DNA of 64,000 nt. Source: Sitta carolinensis (lineage: Eukaryota; Chordata; Aves; Passeriformes; Sittidae). A program made the translations under genes and the position numbers. This document shows positions 13,400 through 26,632 of the stretch, piece after piece (position 1 is the stretch's first letter; every line of letters starts with the position of its first letter). The notes under the pieces were generated by a model. That model was not told where the DNA came from. It did not search any database and was given only the letters and a program-made list of their open reading frames with translations. The stretch covers positions 82,090,743 through 82,154,742 of the forward strand of contig CM063283.1 of NCBI GenBank assembly GCA_032173965.1, read 5' to 3'.

Positions 13400-16300
13400 A
13401 TTCTTCTTCTAAAATGTAGGAAAATATCCAAATAGGAAAATCCCGTGTGAGTTTGGGGGATTTTTAATGTACCCAAAGATAAGCTGCTGGGCCTCATGGA
13501 CTATTTTGGGGTTTTTGGGAGAAGAAAATACCAACAGGTGTTGTCAACTCAAATGACAGTCAGGCAGTACCTCTCACTTTCCTAACCTACTTGCACCTCT
13601 CAAATCTGTCTTTGGCCACCCACAAGGGTCTCCGATCTAACTCCCAATAAATTTTGGGAAGTTCTTAGAAAATACCCATTTGTGACTATATTTTTTATGC
13701 TGGGAGAGCTGAGTCCCTACAGAGCATATGTACAGTAGTAAAAATTATTTGGATAAACCACATGACCCCTTGTGTTTCCTGAATAGTTTAACTGAAATAC
13801 CAAATATTCCTATGTCTGCCACATGTCTGACTTTTACCAGCCAGTTACCTCGGGCAGATGAGAGGTGCTCATCCCTGTCAGAGACAACACATTTATTCTG
13901 CAGACAGTCTCCTGATGAGGGGGATGCAGGTTACTGCAGGGCAGCACAACATCTCCCCCACACACCCCTCTAAATTGCTATCTTGCTTTTGGGAACGAAG
14001 GCCTTCTGAAAGGTCAGCTGGGCACCTCCCCATACCCTCACCTTCTTACTGTTTTTTGCTACTCGGTTGGCAGAGAAACCATACCCTGCTAATCTTATTA
14101 GCATCTGCTTCATCTGATCATTAGCATACTTCATTTTCCAATCAACATATCCTAATTATTACTGGGCATCTGGCAGTGGCCATAGCAAATTGTGCCAGGA
14201 AGAAAGCAAATGTGTCCACTCTCCTCACTGACTCTGCTGGAGTCTCCGATGCTGCTCCCTACCTCTGCCTCACCTCTTCCACCAGCCAGTTCAGGCCAGC
14301 ACACATTTCTTGGCTGCTTTGCTAAATGACTCTCTGAAAGCACCTGCTAATTCATCCCTGAAGCAGCTTTTTCATGCTCAGACTGCAGCTACAAACATTG
14401 AATCTACAGACTAAGCTGCTCTTTCTGTACCATGGCCATGCTATCTCTCATCTTTTTGTGTCCTGCAATCAGCACAAGAATGGTCCTCAGGAAATATCCA
14501 AGCATTTCAAAGTTTGGCTGTATCACTAATTTCTTTGGTTTCTCTTTAGAATGATGATGAAAAACATTCCTCTTAAAACATTGTAGTAGGGGATCTGGCC
14601 ACTTTTGGAGCACTTTAATATCCTTTTAGGGATAGCATCATAAAAATATAGTGTAACTAATAATGTCTGAGGATTTTTGTTTATTAATTATAAGACTTAA
14701 ATGAATTTCAGATTTTTAAATCCTGCAGATGGGGACTAGCACACAATATCCAAGTACTTATTAGATTTATTAGATTTACAAGAACATTGACTTTAAGGTT
14801 ATCCAAACCAGATTTTTTCTATTAATATTACACTGTTGTGCCAATCTCACAGCAGTTGGTATGTTATGAAGAAAACATCAGAGGGGTGTGGTAGTTGTCT
14901 GCAAAAGTTCAAAACAACACCATGGCTACAAACATGATATTGCTCATCTTGGTCTAATATTCTCAACCTTTTCCTGACCCAGGATTCATAACCAACAAAA
15001 GGAAAATATGAAGATGGCTTTTAGAGGTGTTTTTTTTTTCACCTACTCTCAAAATGCCTGCCGTAAGGACCTCTCTGCCTGGGATAAGTGTCACCAGCTC
15101 CCTTTAAGGTCAGCAAAAGGTACTTTTATTGTGCAGCTGATTTGAACAGGTTGTCATCTTGAGTGTAAGACAAATTGTTCTCAGAAGAGCTGCCCATCTC
15201 AGATGTAAACACCCAATTCAGACAGATGAATCCTGCCTCCACTCTGTTCCTGATAAGATCCATTAAATTACAAGGCTGGAGCAGAGTAAAAGAGAAGTAA
15301 CTATTTCTGCAAATATTAACTATAAGGTCCAACAGGAAAGGGTTGCCATCATCAGTGTGTCACACGTGACTGTCCATTCACTTCCTCACCCACCAGAATC
15401 ATCCTTGGTGAATGAGCTCAGGAAGAAGGCTTTGGGGTCTGTCAGCAGCCCTGCTGCTGGGCCAGGCACAGGAACCAAATTCCCAGAGGGTCAGGGAGCA
15501 GGACCAGCTCAGGGCTCTTAGCACTGAAGCAGCACGTTGCTCTCCCTTCATGCAGGCACTGTTATTTTCTCTTGCCTGCAGCTATAAAAAATCTCTTCTG
15601 TTATTAATTACCGTCAAACTTTTTGAAGTAAGAACAGCTTTAGTACATTATCCTTGACACTGAAATTCACACTATCAGAATTATGGTATTTATTATTCCT
15701 TTGCTCCGTTAAGAACTTAAAAGTTTTATTTTTACTAATTGCCAGAGATTTGGTGGCAATTTAGTTGGTTTTCTGTAAGTTACCTTTCATTAAGCTGGAG
15801 TGTATCACTTTCAGAAATGCAGTAATGTTCTTCTGTCATGTGAGCACTATTAAAAATGCCCCCTTTTGATGTGCAACCCCTTTAAATCTCTCTATATATG
15901 TGAAAGCCGTCTGGCTCTAAGGCAGGGGTTCTTATTTGGTTTTTTTACAACCTAGCAGAGAATAAAACTAATAAGTATTTCTCATTCTTTAAAGATTGAT
16001 TTATTATCAGTTCCAAAAACATGCCTTTTCGTTTGGAAAGTCATTTGCTCAGTTATGATTGGATATAAACAGCTGCTAAGGGTCAGCACAGGCCTTGGTG
16101 CTTGTTATTACTTGCACTCCTTATGATTTTAGCTCAGCATAACTAGCAGAGGTGTCCTGGGATTCCAGAGTCTGTACTGATTACCAACAAAAGCCTCTTT
16201 AAGATCAGCAGAAGCAGTCAAGGGACTAATGGTGCCAAGGCAGTCTGAGGCACTGGAGCAATGCCGCAGGTCATAAAATGAGCAATGACAATTGCCCTGT

Positions 16301-17294
16301 CCTGGCTGATTTTATCAGCCTGAGAGTTTTTAGTATCACACGGAAGACAAAAGGAATCTTTAGTCTTGAATAATATTATCAGCAAACATGACTTGTTTGG
16401 GCCTTTTTTTTTTTTTGATCTTTGTTTTCTGTTTGGTTTGATGATGATCACTTAGTGTGTTTAAAAAAAAAAAGCAGGTGGATGTCTTAGTTATGATATA
16501 TATGTATAATGGCTTTACACCAGTGGCAGCTCCTTTCACTAGCTACATGGTTTCACTGCTTTATTAATATGCTTATTTTGGAGAAAGGAACAAAGAAAAT
16601 TGGGAAGTTTTACTATTTTAAGTATGTTTATATATGTTGTAAAGTGAATATTATTCTTATTTATGAATAGCTAAGCTGTATGTCAAATTCACCTCATCAG
16701 TAGAGTTTTCATCCTGTCTTAGGCTAAAATGAAAATGATCTATGACTACCTCATCTCTCACTCCAAATGAACATTTCAGAAAACCACTATATGACTGGCA
16801 CTCTATGCAAAATGCACAGGGATCAAGTTGAAGAAGTGTTCGCACTTCTTGAGCTGTGATCATCTGAATGAAGAAGATTTCAAAACGTTGTGGAATTCCC
16901 TGGAAGTTACACCAGAGATGAATTTGGCCTTTAGAATAAGGCTTTATACATCTCATTCACACACAGCAAAATATTTCATCACAAATAGAGACACTTTTTA
17001 AGAGAGTCTTAAAATTAATCCCAAACGAGGAAGCCTCCCTCTGAATGAGTGAAACTTGGCAGATTTACAAATTCAAACTGAGATGCATTAGCAGATCTTG
17101 TGTAGAGAAATGTGTATATCTCTCCACATGATACCTGTTTAAAATCAGGTCTAGCAATCATATTTCTACTGAATTAAATACATCATAGAAATAAAACATA
17201 TCAACAAACAGTTCAGGTTTGCTGTGTTTTAAAACACTGGCTGTTCTCATTTCCAGTAAGAGCCATATATTTCAAGTACACTCAACTTCAGTTG
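13400..17294. other. Non-coding sequence, possibly with conserved blocks
   Basis: No gene is recognised. Dense, low-CpG, TAAT-rich text at about 14085-14165 and 15590-16140 looks like vertebrate conserved non-coding sequence, but conservation cannot be tested here. T13 lies at 16404-16416. The 99-codon minus-strand frame at 16657-16956 has no recognisable domain. Confidence 0.5.
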
Positions 17295-17295
17295 C

Positions 17296-17372
17296 TCCTA
17301 GGCCCGGATTTGCTAAGGTGCTTGGGCACCACATTCACTTGGTATTCACTGAGCTCCTAAATAACTTGCCCA
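17296..17372. repeat. Ancient palindromic repeat fragment, second type
   Basis: The stretch opens AGGCCCGGATTTGCTAAGG, continues GCTTGGGCACC and closes GAGCTCCTAAATAACTTGCC. This is the shape of an old amniote repeat that reads GGCCCAGATTTGCAAAGG with a weakly complementary second half. The arms are decayed. Family identity is from memory of the consensus. Confidence 0.45.
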
Positions 17373-20300
17373 TTTTTTAATTAAGAATAAATAAATTGGA
17401 AAAACAAAATCCTGAAATTAATTTCAAGGACTCAAAACAGGTATTATTTTTCTGTATGTGAAAATCTCATTCAAAACACAGAGAGCTAGGGTGACCAAAA
17501 ATGGTCTGGAACTGTAAGCTTGTAATTGCTTTGCAGATCATTTATATTTTTATGCACAATTTTAATGATATCTGGCACAAATCATCACTAATGGCAATCC
17601 AGAGTTCAAATAGGAAGAGCACAAATTCTATGGCATAATTCATTTCTGGCAGCAGAGGAAACTTAAATCAAAATTCAGACAATTATGTAAGCAGAGTGGA
17701 GACAGTTTGTCACGCATCACTTCTATCTTGGAATTGCCTGTGTGCTCTTTCAGCTACCTCTGTTGTTCATCTCTAGGTATTCATGCAAGGTGTCTAACAG
17801 GATGTTACTGAAGGGTCTCATTGCAAGTGATGCAGTAGACAGAAACATTTAGTACATTATTAAGCAGGGGAACACAGACAGGGTCACAAAACAGTAGAAG
17901 TAAAACAGCAAGTGAATGGAAGAGTAAATATATTATCAAAGGAAGCCTTGGATAAAAAGACATTTTACACTAAATACATGTCCGTATAAGAAAGCAGAAT
18001 ATAAATGCCCAACTGTGTGCAAAAAACTCTTAAAAAGATTGAATAATATTGAAGATTCTCTTCAAAAATCTCATGTTTCAGTCAACACACAGGTGCACCC
18101 GTTCACTAAAAACTTACGAAAGAATTTTTGAGAGGTCTCTGATCAAAGAAGACCAGAGGAAATAATGGACAGAGACAGCCTGAACATTTAAGTTCAGTGC
18201 CAAACTTAAGACCTTCCCTTCTTTCCTATCTCTAGTGGCCTTCCCATCTTTTTGATGTTCAGTCCAGCATGCATCAATACATAGTTTTTTTCATTTTCTA
18301 GGCAGGCAGTGGGTTCCATTAGTTAAATTTCTGAATTTCCTCATGTTTCTACTCCCTTCTTAGTCATCTTTAAGAACCAAATGTCCAGCAATTGCTTGAC
18401 CCAAAGAACAAATACTTTTTGCAGGATCAGGCAGAGGGAAGGGCACAGCCCAGAGCAGGCAGTTACACTCTTTCTCTCAGCACATTTTGGCCACTTCTCA
18501 CCCTGCTCTTTCCTGTCGCACCAGCTCTGAGATGGGCACCATATAAAACAGTTTTCAGTGGAGAAATTTTTACTGGACTGTTCCACAATATTTCCAGAGC
18601 CCCAGAAAGATGATCAGTCAACTCTCCGTGGCAACTTTTGAGGTTCACTGTAATTCATACAGAATCCTTAAAACAAGTCTGTGCTGTACAACAGTGCTCC
18701 ATGGAGACTCTGAAAGATCATGCAGCTCAGATTCCCATAACCCTCTCAAATAATAGCCACGATAATAACCAAGGAAAACTTGAGAGCCCTCGAGTTCTGT
18801 TTGTTGCTCAAGACCTTAGCTCAGGGCTAAAACATATATATGCTCAATTGACTCTGTGATACCACTCTTGTGTCACTCTGTGGGGAATAAACTGGCTAAT
18901 ATCAAGTTATTAAGTGTCGTTAAGTGTTCAGAATTGTCATATAGAAAACACACTCACATAATCTATGTTTGGGGGGAGGTTGTTAAATGGGAAATCTCTT
19001 GCCCATTTCTTTTGTCATCAAAAATAGGCTGATGCAGATGTGTAGGAAAGATTTGGTGCATGGCCCAATTTGCCTTTGATGTGGAGTGAGGTTGACTCAC
19101 AGATTCCCAACGTTCTAAAAAATACTCCTAGACACTTGTGTAACTTTGCCCACTTCACAATCAGTACATTTACCAACATGAGTAAAGTTATGCAGCTACT
19201 CTGTCTTCTGCATGTTTTTATGCAATTGCATTATTTTTTCTAAAAACCCACAAATTCGAACACAAGATGTAGCTTGATTATTTGCAGGAAGAGCTTAAGG
19301 TGAACATAAAAATATCTGTTTTACCTAGGACTACCTAATAATCTAGAATCTTCAATCTACTTCCAAAGTTATTCAGACGACCTTTATTTTTCTTGATGGT
19401 TTTTTCAAATCCAGAAACCAAAAGGATGTAGTTTCAAATGTGGTTTGTTTTATAATGCTCCTCTTTTTAATGTTTAGTGCTACTTTAAAATTGTGCCCAA
19501 ATATGGCAACATGCTGGCCTAATTTTGTGAAGACAATGATAAATAATGAATACTGGTGAAAGAGAAGTAGAATACAAGCTGTTTCAGTAACAGCTAGTAT
19601 TTTCAATTTTTTTATTTTTCTAGGAAACAGAAAGCTAGAAATACCATGAAAGATTTTTAGCCTTGGAAGCAATTCTGTAAGGAAAAAGAAGTGAAAACTA
19701 TTGGTTTCATCCAGTTGTGCAAGTTCTAAAGGATAATGTTTATAAATTCCACCCCATCAAACATTTCATACTGCCAACATCAAGAAAACAGATGTGTTTG
19801 AGAAGCAAAAGGGAATCATACCAGGAAAAACATTATGTGCCTAGTGTAGTTACGTAAAAGTAATAGAGAATCTTGGGGGATGAATCCCCAAGAAACATCA
19901 ATGAATGAATTGAAGAACATGGCAAACGGATTCAAAAATGCAAAACTAGATGGCATCTTATCCTAGTACTGAATAGATAGGATTATTTTTATAATTCTGT
20001 TTCCTCTAATTGGACTCTTACACTGCACCAGCAAATATTACACAATATAAATACCTACAACAATTAGACTGTGATCAATAAGAAATTAAAAAGCAAAGCT
20101 CACACTTTGTATCAGTTAAAATTCTAATCTTATAGTGCCCTCAGACAGAAATATTTGGTAAGAAGGCAAAAGGTGCGGTGGTTACACAGTTGTAAAATCT
20201 CAGTGATTGCAGCAAAAAAGCTGTCAGTTTCTTACTTGTATACACCAATTGTTAATTCCTAACAGAGGTACAGAAGTAATGGAAAGATTCTATATTGAGT

Positions 20301-20750
20301 ACTACATAAAAATAATGGGATGATTCGGTTCCTATACAGGCTGCTGTGTACAGGCATAGCTGTTACTAAACATTTCTGCCTACATTTACGGGACAAAGGT
20401 AACAAAAGTACTTGCATGTCCTGGGTGAGGAAAATCTCTCAAAAATCTCTCATATCATACTGTTTGATGTCTGCTTCCCAGAAAGTTTAATCCTACAAGT
20501 GGGACCTTATATTGAACATGTGTAATCTTGAAATTGGAGTTCTCATGAGATTTGAGGCCTAATTTGATAGTCAAAAGACATTTTTGAAGTATCTCTGCTT
20601 TGCCTAATGCAGATGTAGAAGAGGGATAAATGGGACACTGCTGGTTTGCAATGTTGGTGGGCATTGAACTGGGTGATGAGAGGAAAGAGAGCAAATACAA
20701 GCATGGAGCACAGCAGGCTGCTGTCTGTGAGGATATTTGGTAAAGACACA
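17373..20750. other. Non-coding, AT-rich unique sequence
   Basis: No gene or RNA is seen. At about 19135-19195, GTGTAACTTTGCCC and GAGTAAAGTTATGC are roughly inverted, like remains of an old ACTTTACTC-type repeat. Confidence 0.55.
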
Positions 20751-20922
20751 ATGCAGAGCCTGATTCTGTAACCCTAGACTTTTTTATCTGAAATTAGCAA
20801 GGAGCACTGGCAGTCTTTTAAATCATATCAAACAATATGCAGAACCTGATTCTGTAACCCTAGACTTTTTTATCTGAAATTAGCAAGGAGCACTGGCGGT
20901 CTTTTAAATCATATCAAACAAT
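20751..20922. repeat. Tandem duplication, 2 x 86 bp
   Basis: The unit beginning ATGCAGAGCCTGATTCTG at 20751 is repeated at once from 20837 (ATGCAGAACCTGATTCTG) and runs to 20922. Only two differences are visible (AGAGCC/AGAACC and CAGTC/CGGTC). The unit is not simple sequence and holds no recognisable element. The near identity implies a recent local duplication. Confidence 0.95.
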
Positions 20923-22589
20923 TTCTCCTGATGCCTGTTCTAAAATAAAGTCTCTTATCTAAAAAGCGTGTGACACGTACTTCAGCTAGACAAGACGGTC
21001 TCTGCAGTTTGCAGCACGACTGAGTGATTCAATTTAGGTCACGAGTTAATCTTCAAGTGATAAGATAGGACAGAAGTCCTAATAGTAATGTCCTTAATAA
21101 AACAATAATCAATGAAATACTAATAGAGTGATAGCTGAGCCAATGGATTACTGCTTTGAGTGTATGTAAAACCTCTATTACACAGAAGGACTCTGCAGCA
21201 CAGGAAAGCTGAGTTATTTCATCTGAGAGAAAGAGCAGAATGGAGTGCAGCATCAGGCCATGACTGCATCAAGGACACCATGGATCCTAATGCTCCTTCT
21301 ACTGTGTAACTGTACACAGACACTCCACATCCTCTTCTAATCCCTATCCACCCTGGCTGTTTGCAAAGTGAATTCTGTAGTGCAGGAATGTGGGGTCTTT
21401 TCAACCCTACTCATAACAAGGTCTTCCAAACCAAAATCTGCAAATGATGAATGCCCTTAACCTTTCTATTATCAGCTGGGTGCTAAATACTCATAAAACA
21501 ATATGTGAACATTCTGCCAGTTTTTCCCTTTATTTGAAGGTCTTATCTACTGGTCCAATACATAGACTGTAGATAAGAAAATAACTGGCACCTAATTTGG
21601 AGCTACTTTTATTTTAAATATATTCCCTGACTAATAACCTGGTCAACATGCAGTGTGCTACTGGATACAAATTTGGTCCCAACCCACAGTAGACCAAGTA
21701 ATCTCAGGCATGTGAGTCATTAGAAGAATCCCTCTGAATGTCACACATATAATTGCAGCAAAAAGACTACCTCTATTTACCTCTTCTGGAACGGCTGTAG
21801 TGTAGACAAGCAGGCTCTGTTGACATTTCTCAAAACCAATTATTCATCTGTTAACAATTCACCTATTCTGTCCCTCCTGCCTACTTTTTAAGGTCATGCT
21901 TTTCATGTAGATATTTAAAAACTTCACTACGCAACCTATACAAAGCCCTTATTATTGTAAACACATTAAATAAAATAAAGCAACTAAACACAGGATAAAA
22001 AGAGGATTAGAATGAACATTCCTGTTGAAGAAAATTCCTCTCTAACTCCTTTTGAATACTGGTGTATAAAACCTTGTCTGTAATCAATATTTACTTTAGC
22101 CTTCACCTTGGCCACAGAAAGAAGTCCTTTCTCTATCTGTTGGTTTTCTCTAATTTGGAGAATGCAACATGTTTCTTCAAGAATGGTGTAAAGTGTAAAC
22201 TTAATGTTCAATATTTTTATGAATGTTTGACAAAAGTTGGGAAATTTTAGCCAAATATATCAGAGATGTTTTCTGTTAGGTCAGCCACTTCATTTGTGCT
22301 GCCAAAAAATAAAAGATGTTCCTTCCAATGCAATCCTTAGTGTTTTGTTTGGCTGTGCTTCAAATTACTCAAGCCAGAAATATTTTTATATTTATATTAT
22401 TTATATCTTATGAAAAGCTGGACTGGCCTCTGATAAGATGAAAAGATGACATAAGTGTCCTGATAAATATTATCCTGAACATCCCAGAAATCTATGGCTT
22501 TATGCAGAAGACAGATCAGCTATCACTTTCTTGCTACTTGAATTTCATTATAAAAGCAGAACAGACCCAGAATGGAGCTGGCACCAGAA

Positions 22590-22690
22590 TGGGACAGACT
22601 GTGACAGTTTTACTCATGCCAAGAGGTACCTTACTCCACAGGGGTGTTCCCTGATTTGAGTGAGCCAATTTAGTAGGAGTTTGGACTTAA
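22590..22690. repeat. Possible ancient amniote repeat
   Basis: Phrases such as TTACTCATGCC, CCTTACTCCACAGGG and ATTTGAGTGAGCCAATTTAGT recall old sauropsid repeats built around ACTCATGAGTAAG units. The resemblance is only by eye. Confidence 0.25.
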
Positions 22691-22979
22691 TGTGAATGAA
22701 GGTACTGTAAATTTCACTGAAAGTTGAAGCACTTCTACATTGTTATTAAATAATTCTAACTTTGATTTGAATTCATAGATTAAGTGTCCAGATGAGTGAG
22801 ACGATGCAATAGCACCTCTTGCATCATTACCTATAAAAAGAATGAGATGTTACTAAACTCAACTGCAAATGCCTGAGCTCCTGGGAAACTAGTCCCATGC
22901 AAGACTACCTGTTGGAACACAGCTGTATTAATGGAAATTAATGGAAAAAGAATAGGCAAAAATTTATACCCAAGTTATT

Positions 22980-23016
22980 AGCAACCCAACTGAAAATCAG
23001 GACCATTAAGTGTAAG
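22980..23016. repeat. Ancient repeat fragment (opposite arm)
   Basis: CAACTGAAAATCAGGACCATT resembles the complementary arm (TCTGAAAATCAGGCC) of the family suspected at 13352. It is short and decayed. Confidence 0.3.
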
Positions 23017-23043
23017 ACCAAATGATAGAAGATGAACCCTGCA

Positions 23044-23110
23044 ATACATATATATGTGTATATATATATATATGTGTATATATATATATATGTGTATATA
23101 TATATATATT
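23044..23110. repeat. TA/TG microsatellite with an 18-bp higher-order unit
   Basis: The tract is mostly alternating TA, but the interruption TGTG recurs at 23055, 23073 and 23091. The unit TGTGTATATATATATATA is therefore repeated three times exactly (23055-23108). Confidence 0.9.
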
Positions 23111-26047
23111 TATCAGCAACAATACCAATTTAAGTATACATAAGGTGATGTCACTACCACCCAAACACAGTGGCTCTTCTTAGAATTTAAATTAAATCAT
23201 GTTTGAGGAGAAATTCCAAAATACTTGGTTAAGTTCTGGTGGGTTTTTCTTTTCCGTTTGCAGTATTCACCAAACGAAAAGAGTAGAGAAACTAAAAGCT
23301 GACCGTTTATTTGGCATTTCTGGTTGAGAGCAGGAGGAGGGAGAACTTATTCTCATGAGGTTTCCAGCAGATTTCACGTCAAAGAGGTTAGAATAGTTTG
23401 AATAAATGCCACATAAACATCTGGGGCCAGATTCATGGGATATTCCAGCTGCTTTGGAGCAATTCAGTGACACAAAGCAGCAGTAAAACCCACTTTACTG
23501 GCCATTTAAGTCAAGTTTATGGCTGCTTTGCATTCCCAGAGCAGCTCAAAACAGCCAATATCATTGAAACTTACTCTGAATTTCTGGGCTTTGAGTGGAG
23601 CTGCAACCTAACTCCAAAATCCTCTAATGTGACCATTTCTACTAAACATAACATTCTAACTCAGCATGTGTCTGCTCATCACTGCCTTTGTTTACAGCAT
23701 GATTGTAATGATCTAATTAGGAACTAAAAGTATTTTCACTCAATTAACACTCCTTGAAGTTTAAAAAAACACAACTTTCAATGACTTCGAGTAACTGCTA
23801 CAGAAATGTAGCATTTTAGTTTTAATTATTCTATTTGTCAGGATACACACAGTAATTTCAGCCCCTGTAATATGGTATAGCTCTTGCTGGCAGCAAGGTA
23901 TCAGATTTGCACTGAGTTTCCCAGACCTCAAGACTGAAGCTTGCCAGACTTTCCCTGTCTTGCCCTGAGTTTTCCTTGACCAGCTGGCAACTTTGCTTCT
24001 CTTGATTTATCTTTAACATCAAGTTCTCTAATGTAATAGGTACCTCTGGCTGATTCGTTTTACTTTTGTTTATCTTTATATGGAATACCACTATGATTTT
24101 ACAACTCCAGTATATATAATGACGTGGTGTATAGAAATCCAGGCCTGGGGTGACAGTAGAGAAGTGGAGAGAGGATGCAGTGTAGAGGAATACCTCCATG
24201 GGATGATAAGAAATGTGTACACAGACTTGTTATTCAAGACCCACAGCTGTAAGTAACTAACCTACAGTCAAAGAAATACACACCTGGGGATGGACAAAAC
24301 TGGGTTTAGGTATAACTGAGAATAAAGACATAACATCTAGCTTACAAAAAGGGCACATATACAGCAAATTTGGACATAACTTAAAACTGCAGACCCATGA
24401 GAAAAGAACAAATATGCAATTATATGTTAGCAAGCATATATAAAGTCCTTCATTGAGGAAGAGGAAACCACTAAGATGATCACCATATTCCTCAAAATGA
24501 ATGACTAGAAGCTGACAAGCCTGTGTCGGCCCAACATGGTTAAGAGCAAAATGAAACAAACTTCAGAGCAAGAGGAGAAGGAAAATGGTGAGCATAATAA
24601 CAGAAAAAAAGATGGAAACTAAACATGAGGGTAACATTTCTCACTACCTTGTTATTATTAATCAGACTTTATGTATTCAAATATTTTTTCTGAAGTGAAA
24701 TGTGCACAAATGATCCTTGGATTATACTGAAAATATTTCAGACATGACAACAATAAATTCTTGTCTTTATATATAAAGCATGCTTCTTCTTTGCTCACAA
24801 ACAATATTGTGTGCATAACAACATATATAACAAATTACAGTGATCAACAGCCACCTCCCAGGATTTTGCAGAAATACATTATTGAATGCTCTTGAAGACA
24901 TTGCATATTATAATCATGAGTACCATGAGTACAATTAACCGAATGTAGTAGAGGGCTAAATGAAAAATGGCGAGGAAATTAATAACCACGTACTTAGAAC
25001 AGGGTTTGTATTTTATAAGATAAATAAGGCTTGGATCTCCATACAACCTGTGAAGAGTAGAAAAGTCATGAAGGACCATGTCGTTCATTAGGTGAAGCAG
25101 GAGTCCCTGGAACTGTAGCATAATGGTGTTGGCTGCAGAAGTTAAATTAACATTACACCAGGAGCCATATATTTCCTGATTTTTCAGCGCTTCATTTAGC
25201 AACCTTAATATTCTTTTAACCACAGGTATTAGTGTAATGTATATACAATATCTGTTTTCTCATTAGATTTTTTTTTCCCTTTTCTGCCTGTCCCTTAATA
25301 GGGATGGATGGAGCAATTAAAACACAGCTACACTTCAGAGCATCCTGCAAAACCCAGGAGGAGCTTCTGCCTCTCGGAGTGCCAGAGGGCATAGCTGGCA
25401 GCAGCTGTGCCATTTCTTCCAAAAATGTTATATATATATTTATGTATATACTTTTCTGCAGCTAATTATTTCAGATGGACACACAAAAGGAAGCAGAAGC
25501 TATGACCTGATTTATTCTAAAATGCCTTTAGTGTTTATTAGTACATTACATTACAACCAAAATAGATTTTACAAAGGAAGGTGAAGGTAAAAGGGGATAG
25601 CTTCCTTAATCTCCACAACCTCAAAATATAATGTTGTAAGGAAACACCCCATTATCTTGTCATTATTATCCCTGCATACAAGTTTTGTCTAACAATATAC
25701 TTCTCTCTCTGAGCTAATTTTCACTAATTTTTTCCTCTCTTTTCTCTCATTGCATTTTTAAAACTGGTTATAAATATGCAAGAAGTTGATTTCAGTCTCA
25801 TTTTCAACTTGAATAATTTCAAATTAAATACAGCGTATGTATATTGCCTATTTGCAACATACATACATTGCAGAGGAATAAATGTATACTATATATTATG
25901 AAAAGTTAATACAATTATGTACTAATTTGATGTAGTATATTCAAAACCCTTTCTGGTTTTCATTGGAAAGCTAGCTTCCCCCAAATCCCAAACAAGACAC
26001 CTTGGACTGATCTATGGATTAATTTACCCTGTGTTTCAACTTAACAT
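23111..26047. other. Non-coding, AT-rich unique sequence
   Basis: It holds frames of 100-114 codons on the minus strand (23858-25223), none with a recognisable domain. One is rich in Ile/Leu/Phe simply because the DNA is AT-rich. Confidence 0.55.
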
Positions 26048-26053
26048 ATTTCT
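26048..26053. repeat. Left target-site duplication of LTR copy 1
   Basis: ATTTCT immediately precedes the TG end of the LTR and is repeated exactly at 26633-26638 after the CA end. It marks the retroviral integration site. Confidence 0.88.
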
Positions 26054-26353
26054 TGTGGGAACCAGGACATCCCAGTGACTGTCCTGGTAATTTATAAGTT
26101 ACAAAAATTTAGGTAGAATGATAATTAACATATCACAGGGTAAAAAAGTAGAATTTGGGGATTTTATAATGTGAGTTCAGGGGACAAAGATGGAGGAAAT
26201 AGGGTGTGTCCCTGTACTTCTTCTTGGTCTCTTGTTCTCCATCTTCTGCTGTGGTGGCGGCACTTTCTAATTGGTCTAGAGTAAAGGTACACTGTTTGAT
26301 GTGTTTGATAGGTATTGGAGAGTTATTGTAAGTAAAGCATATGAAATTTTTAA

Positions 26354-26360
26354 TATAAAA
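26354..26360 (+). promoter_or_regulatory. LTR TATA box (copy 1)
   Basis: TATAAAA followed by GATA sits at the expected U3/R junction region of the LTR. The same motif is conserved at the matching place in the inverted copy (61762-61768), which supports it as the ancestral viral core promoter. Present activity is unknown. Confidence 0.6.
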
Positions 26361-26461
26361 GATAAAGCCATCCCAAAGGGGAAGGAGTTTGGGAGTTTGT
26401 CACAACCTGGCTTGCAACAAACACCTCAGAAGACCAGAGCCGCAAGTGTAAGATAACAAAG

Positions 26462-26467
26462 AATAAA
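26462..26467 (+). terminator. LTR polyadenylation signal (copy 1)
   Basis: AATAAA within a stretch (AACAAAGAATAAACAAAT) shared with the inverted copy, about 107 bp after the TATA box. This is the normal R-region order of a retroviral LTR. Confidence 0.6.
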
Positions 26468-26632
26468 CAAATCCTTGAAACGACAAGAGAAAAAACTATC
26501 TTGACCTCTTCTTCAGATGCTGGGCTGAGGGAAACAGAAACTTGCACAGAGACAGAGACAAAGTCAAGTCAGGTGAAACAAACAACAACAAAAAAAAAAA
26601 GATTATTTTTTATATTTTATAAAAACCTGACA

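Larger units (their letters stand above)
26054..26632 (+). mobile_element. Solo LTR, endogenous retrovirus (class II/ERVK-like), copy 1
   Basis: A 579-bp element starts TGTGGGAACC and ends CCTGACA, so it has the TG...CA ends of a retroviral LTR. It is flanked by a perfect 6-bp duplication, ATTTCT at 26048-26053 and 26633-26638. It carries a TATA box (TATAAAAG, 26354) and, about 107 bp downstream, a polyadenylation signal (AATAAA, 26462), followed by a U5-like tail with an ACAGAGACAGAGACA stretch at about 26547. That order fixes the plus orientation. The same family recurs inverted at 61433-62070, with matching ends and collinear internal sequence (about 80% identical by eye). There is no internal gag/pol sequence on either side, so this is a solo LTR left by recombination between the two LTRs of a provirus. 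Six-bp duplications are usual for class II (ERVK-like) retroviruses; that class assignment is an inference. This copy lacks about 60 bp of U5 present in the other copy and has an A-rich run there instead. Confidence 0.9.

Noticed and set aside
16657..16956. Minus-strand frame of 99 codons with acceptor-like CTTCCAG and donor-like GAG|GTGAAT
   Set aside because: The donor is weak and the protein is unrecognised. Frames of this length recur throughout the window by chance.
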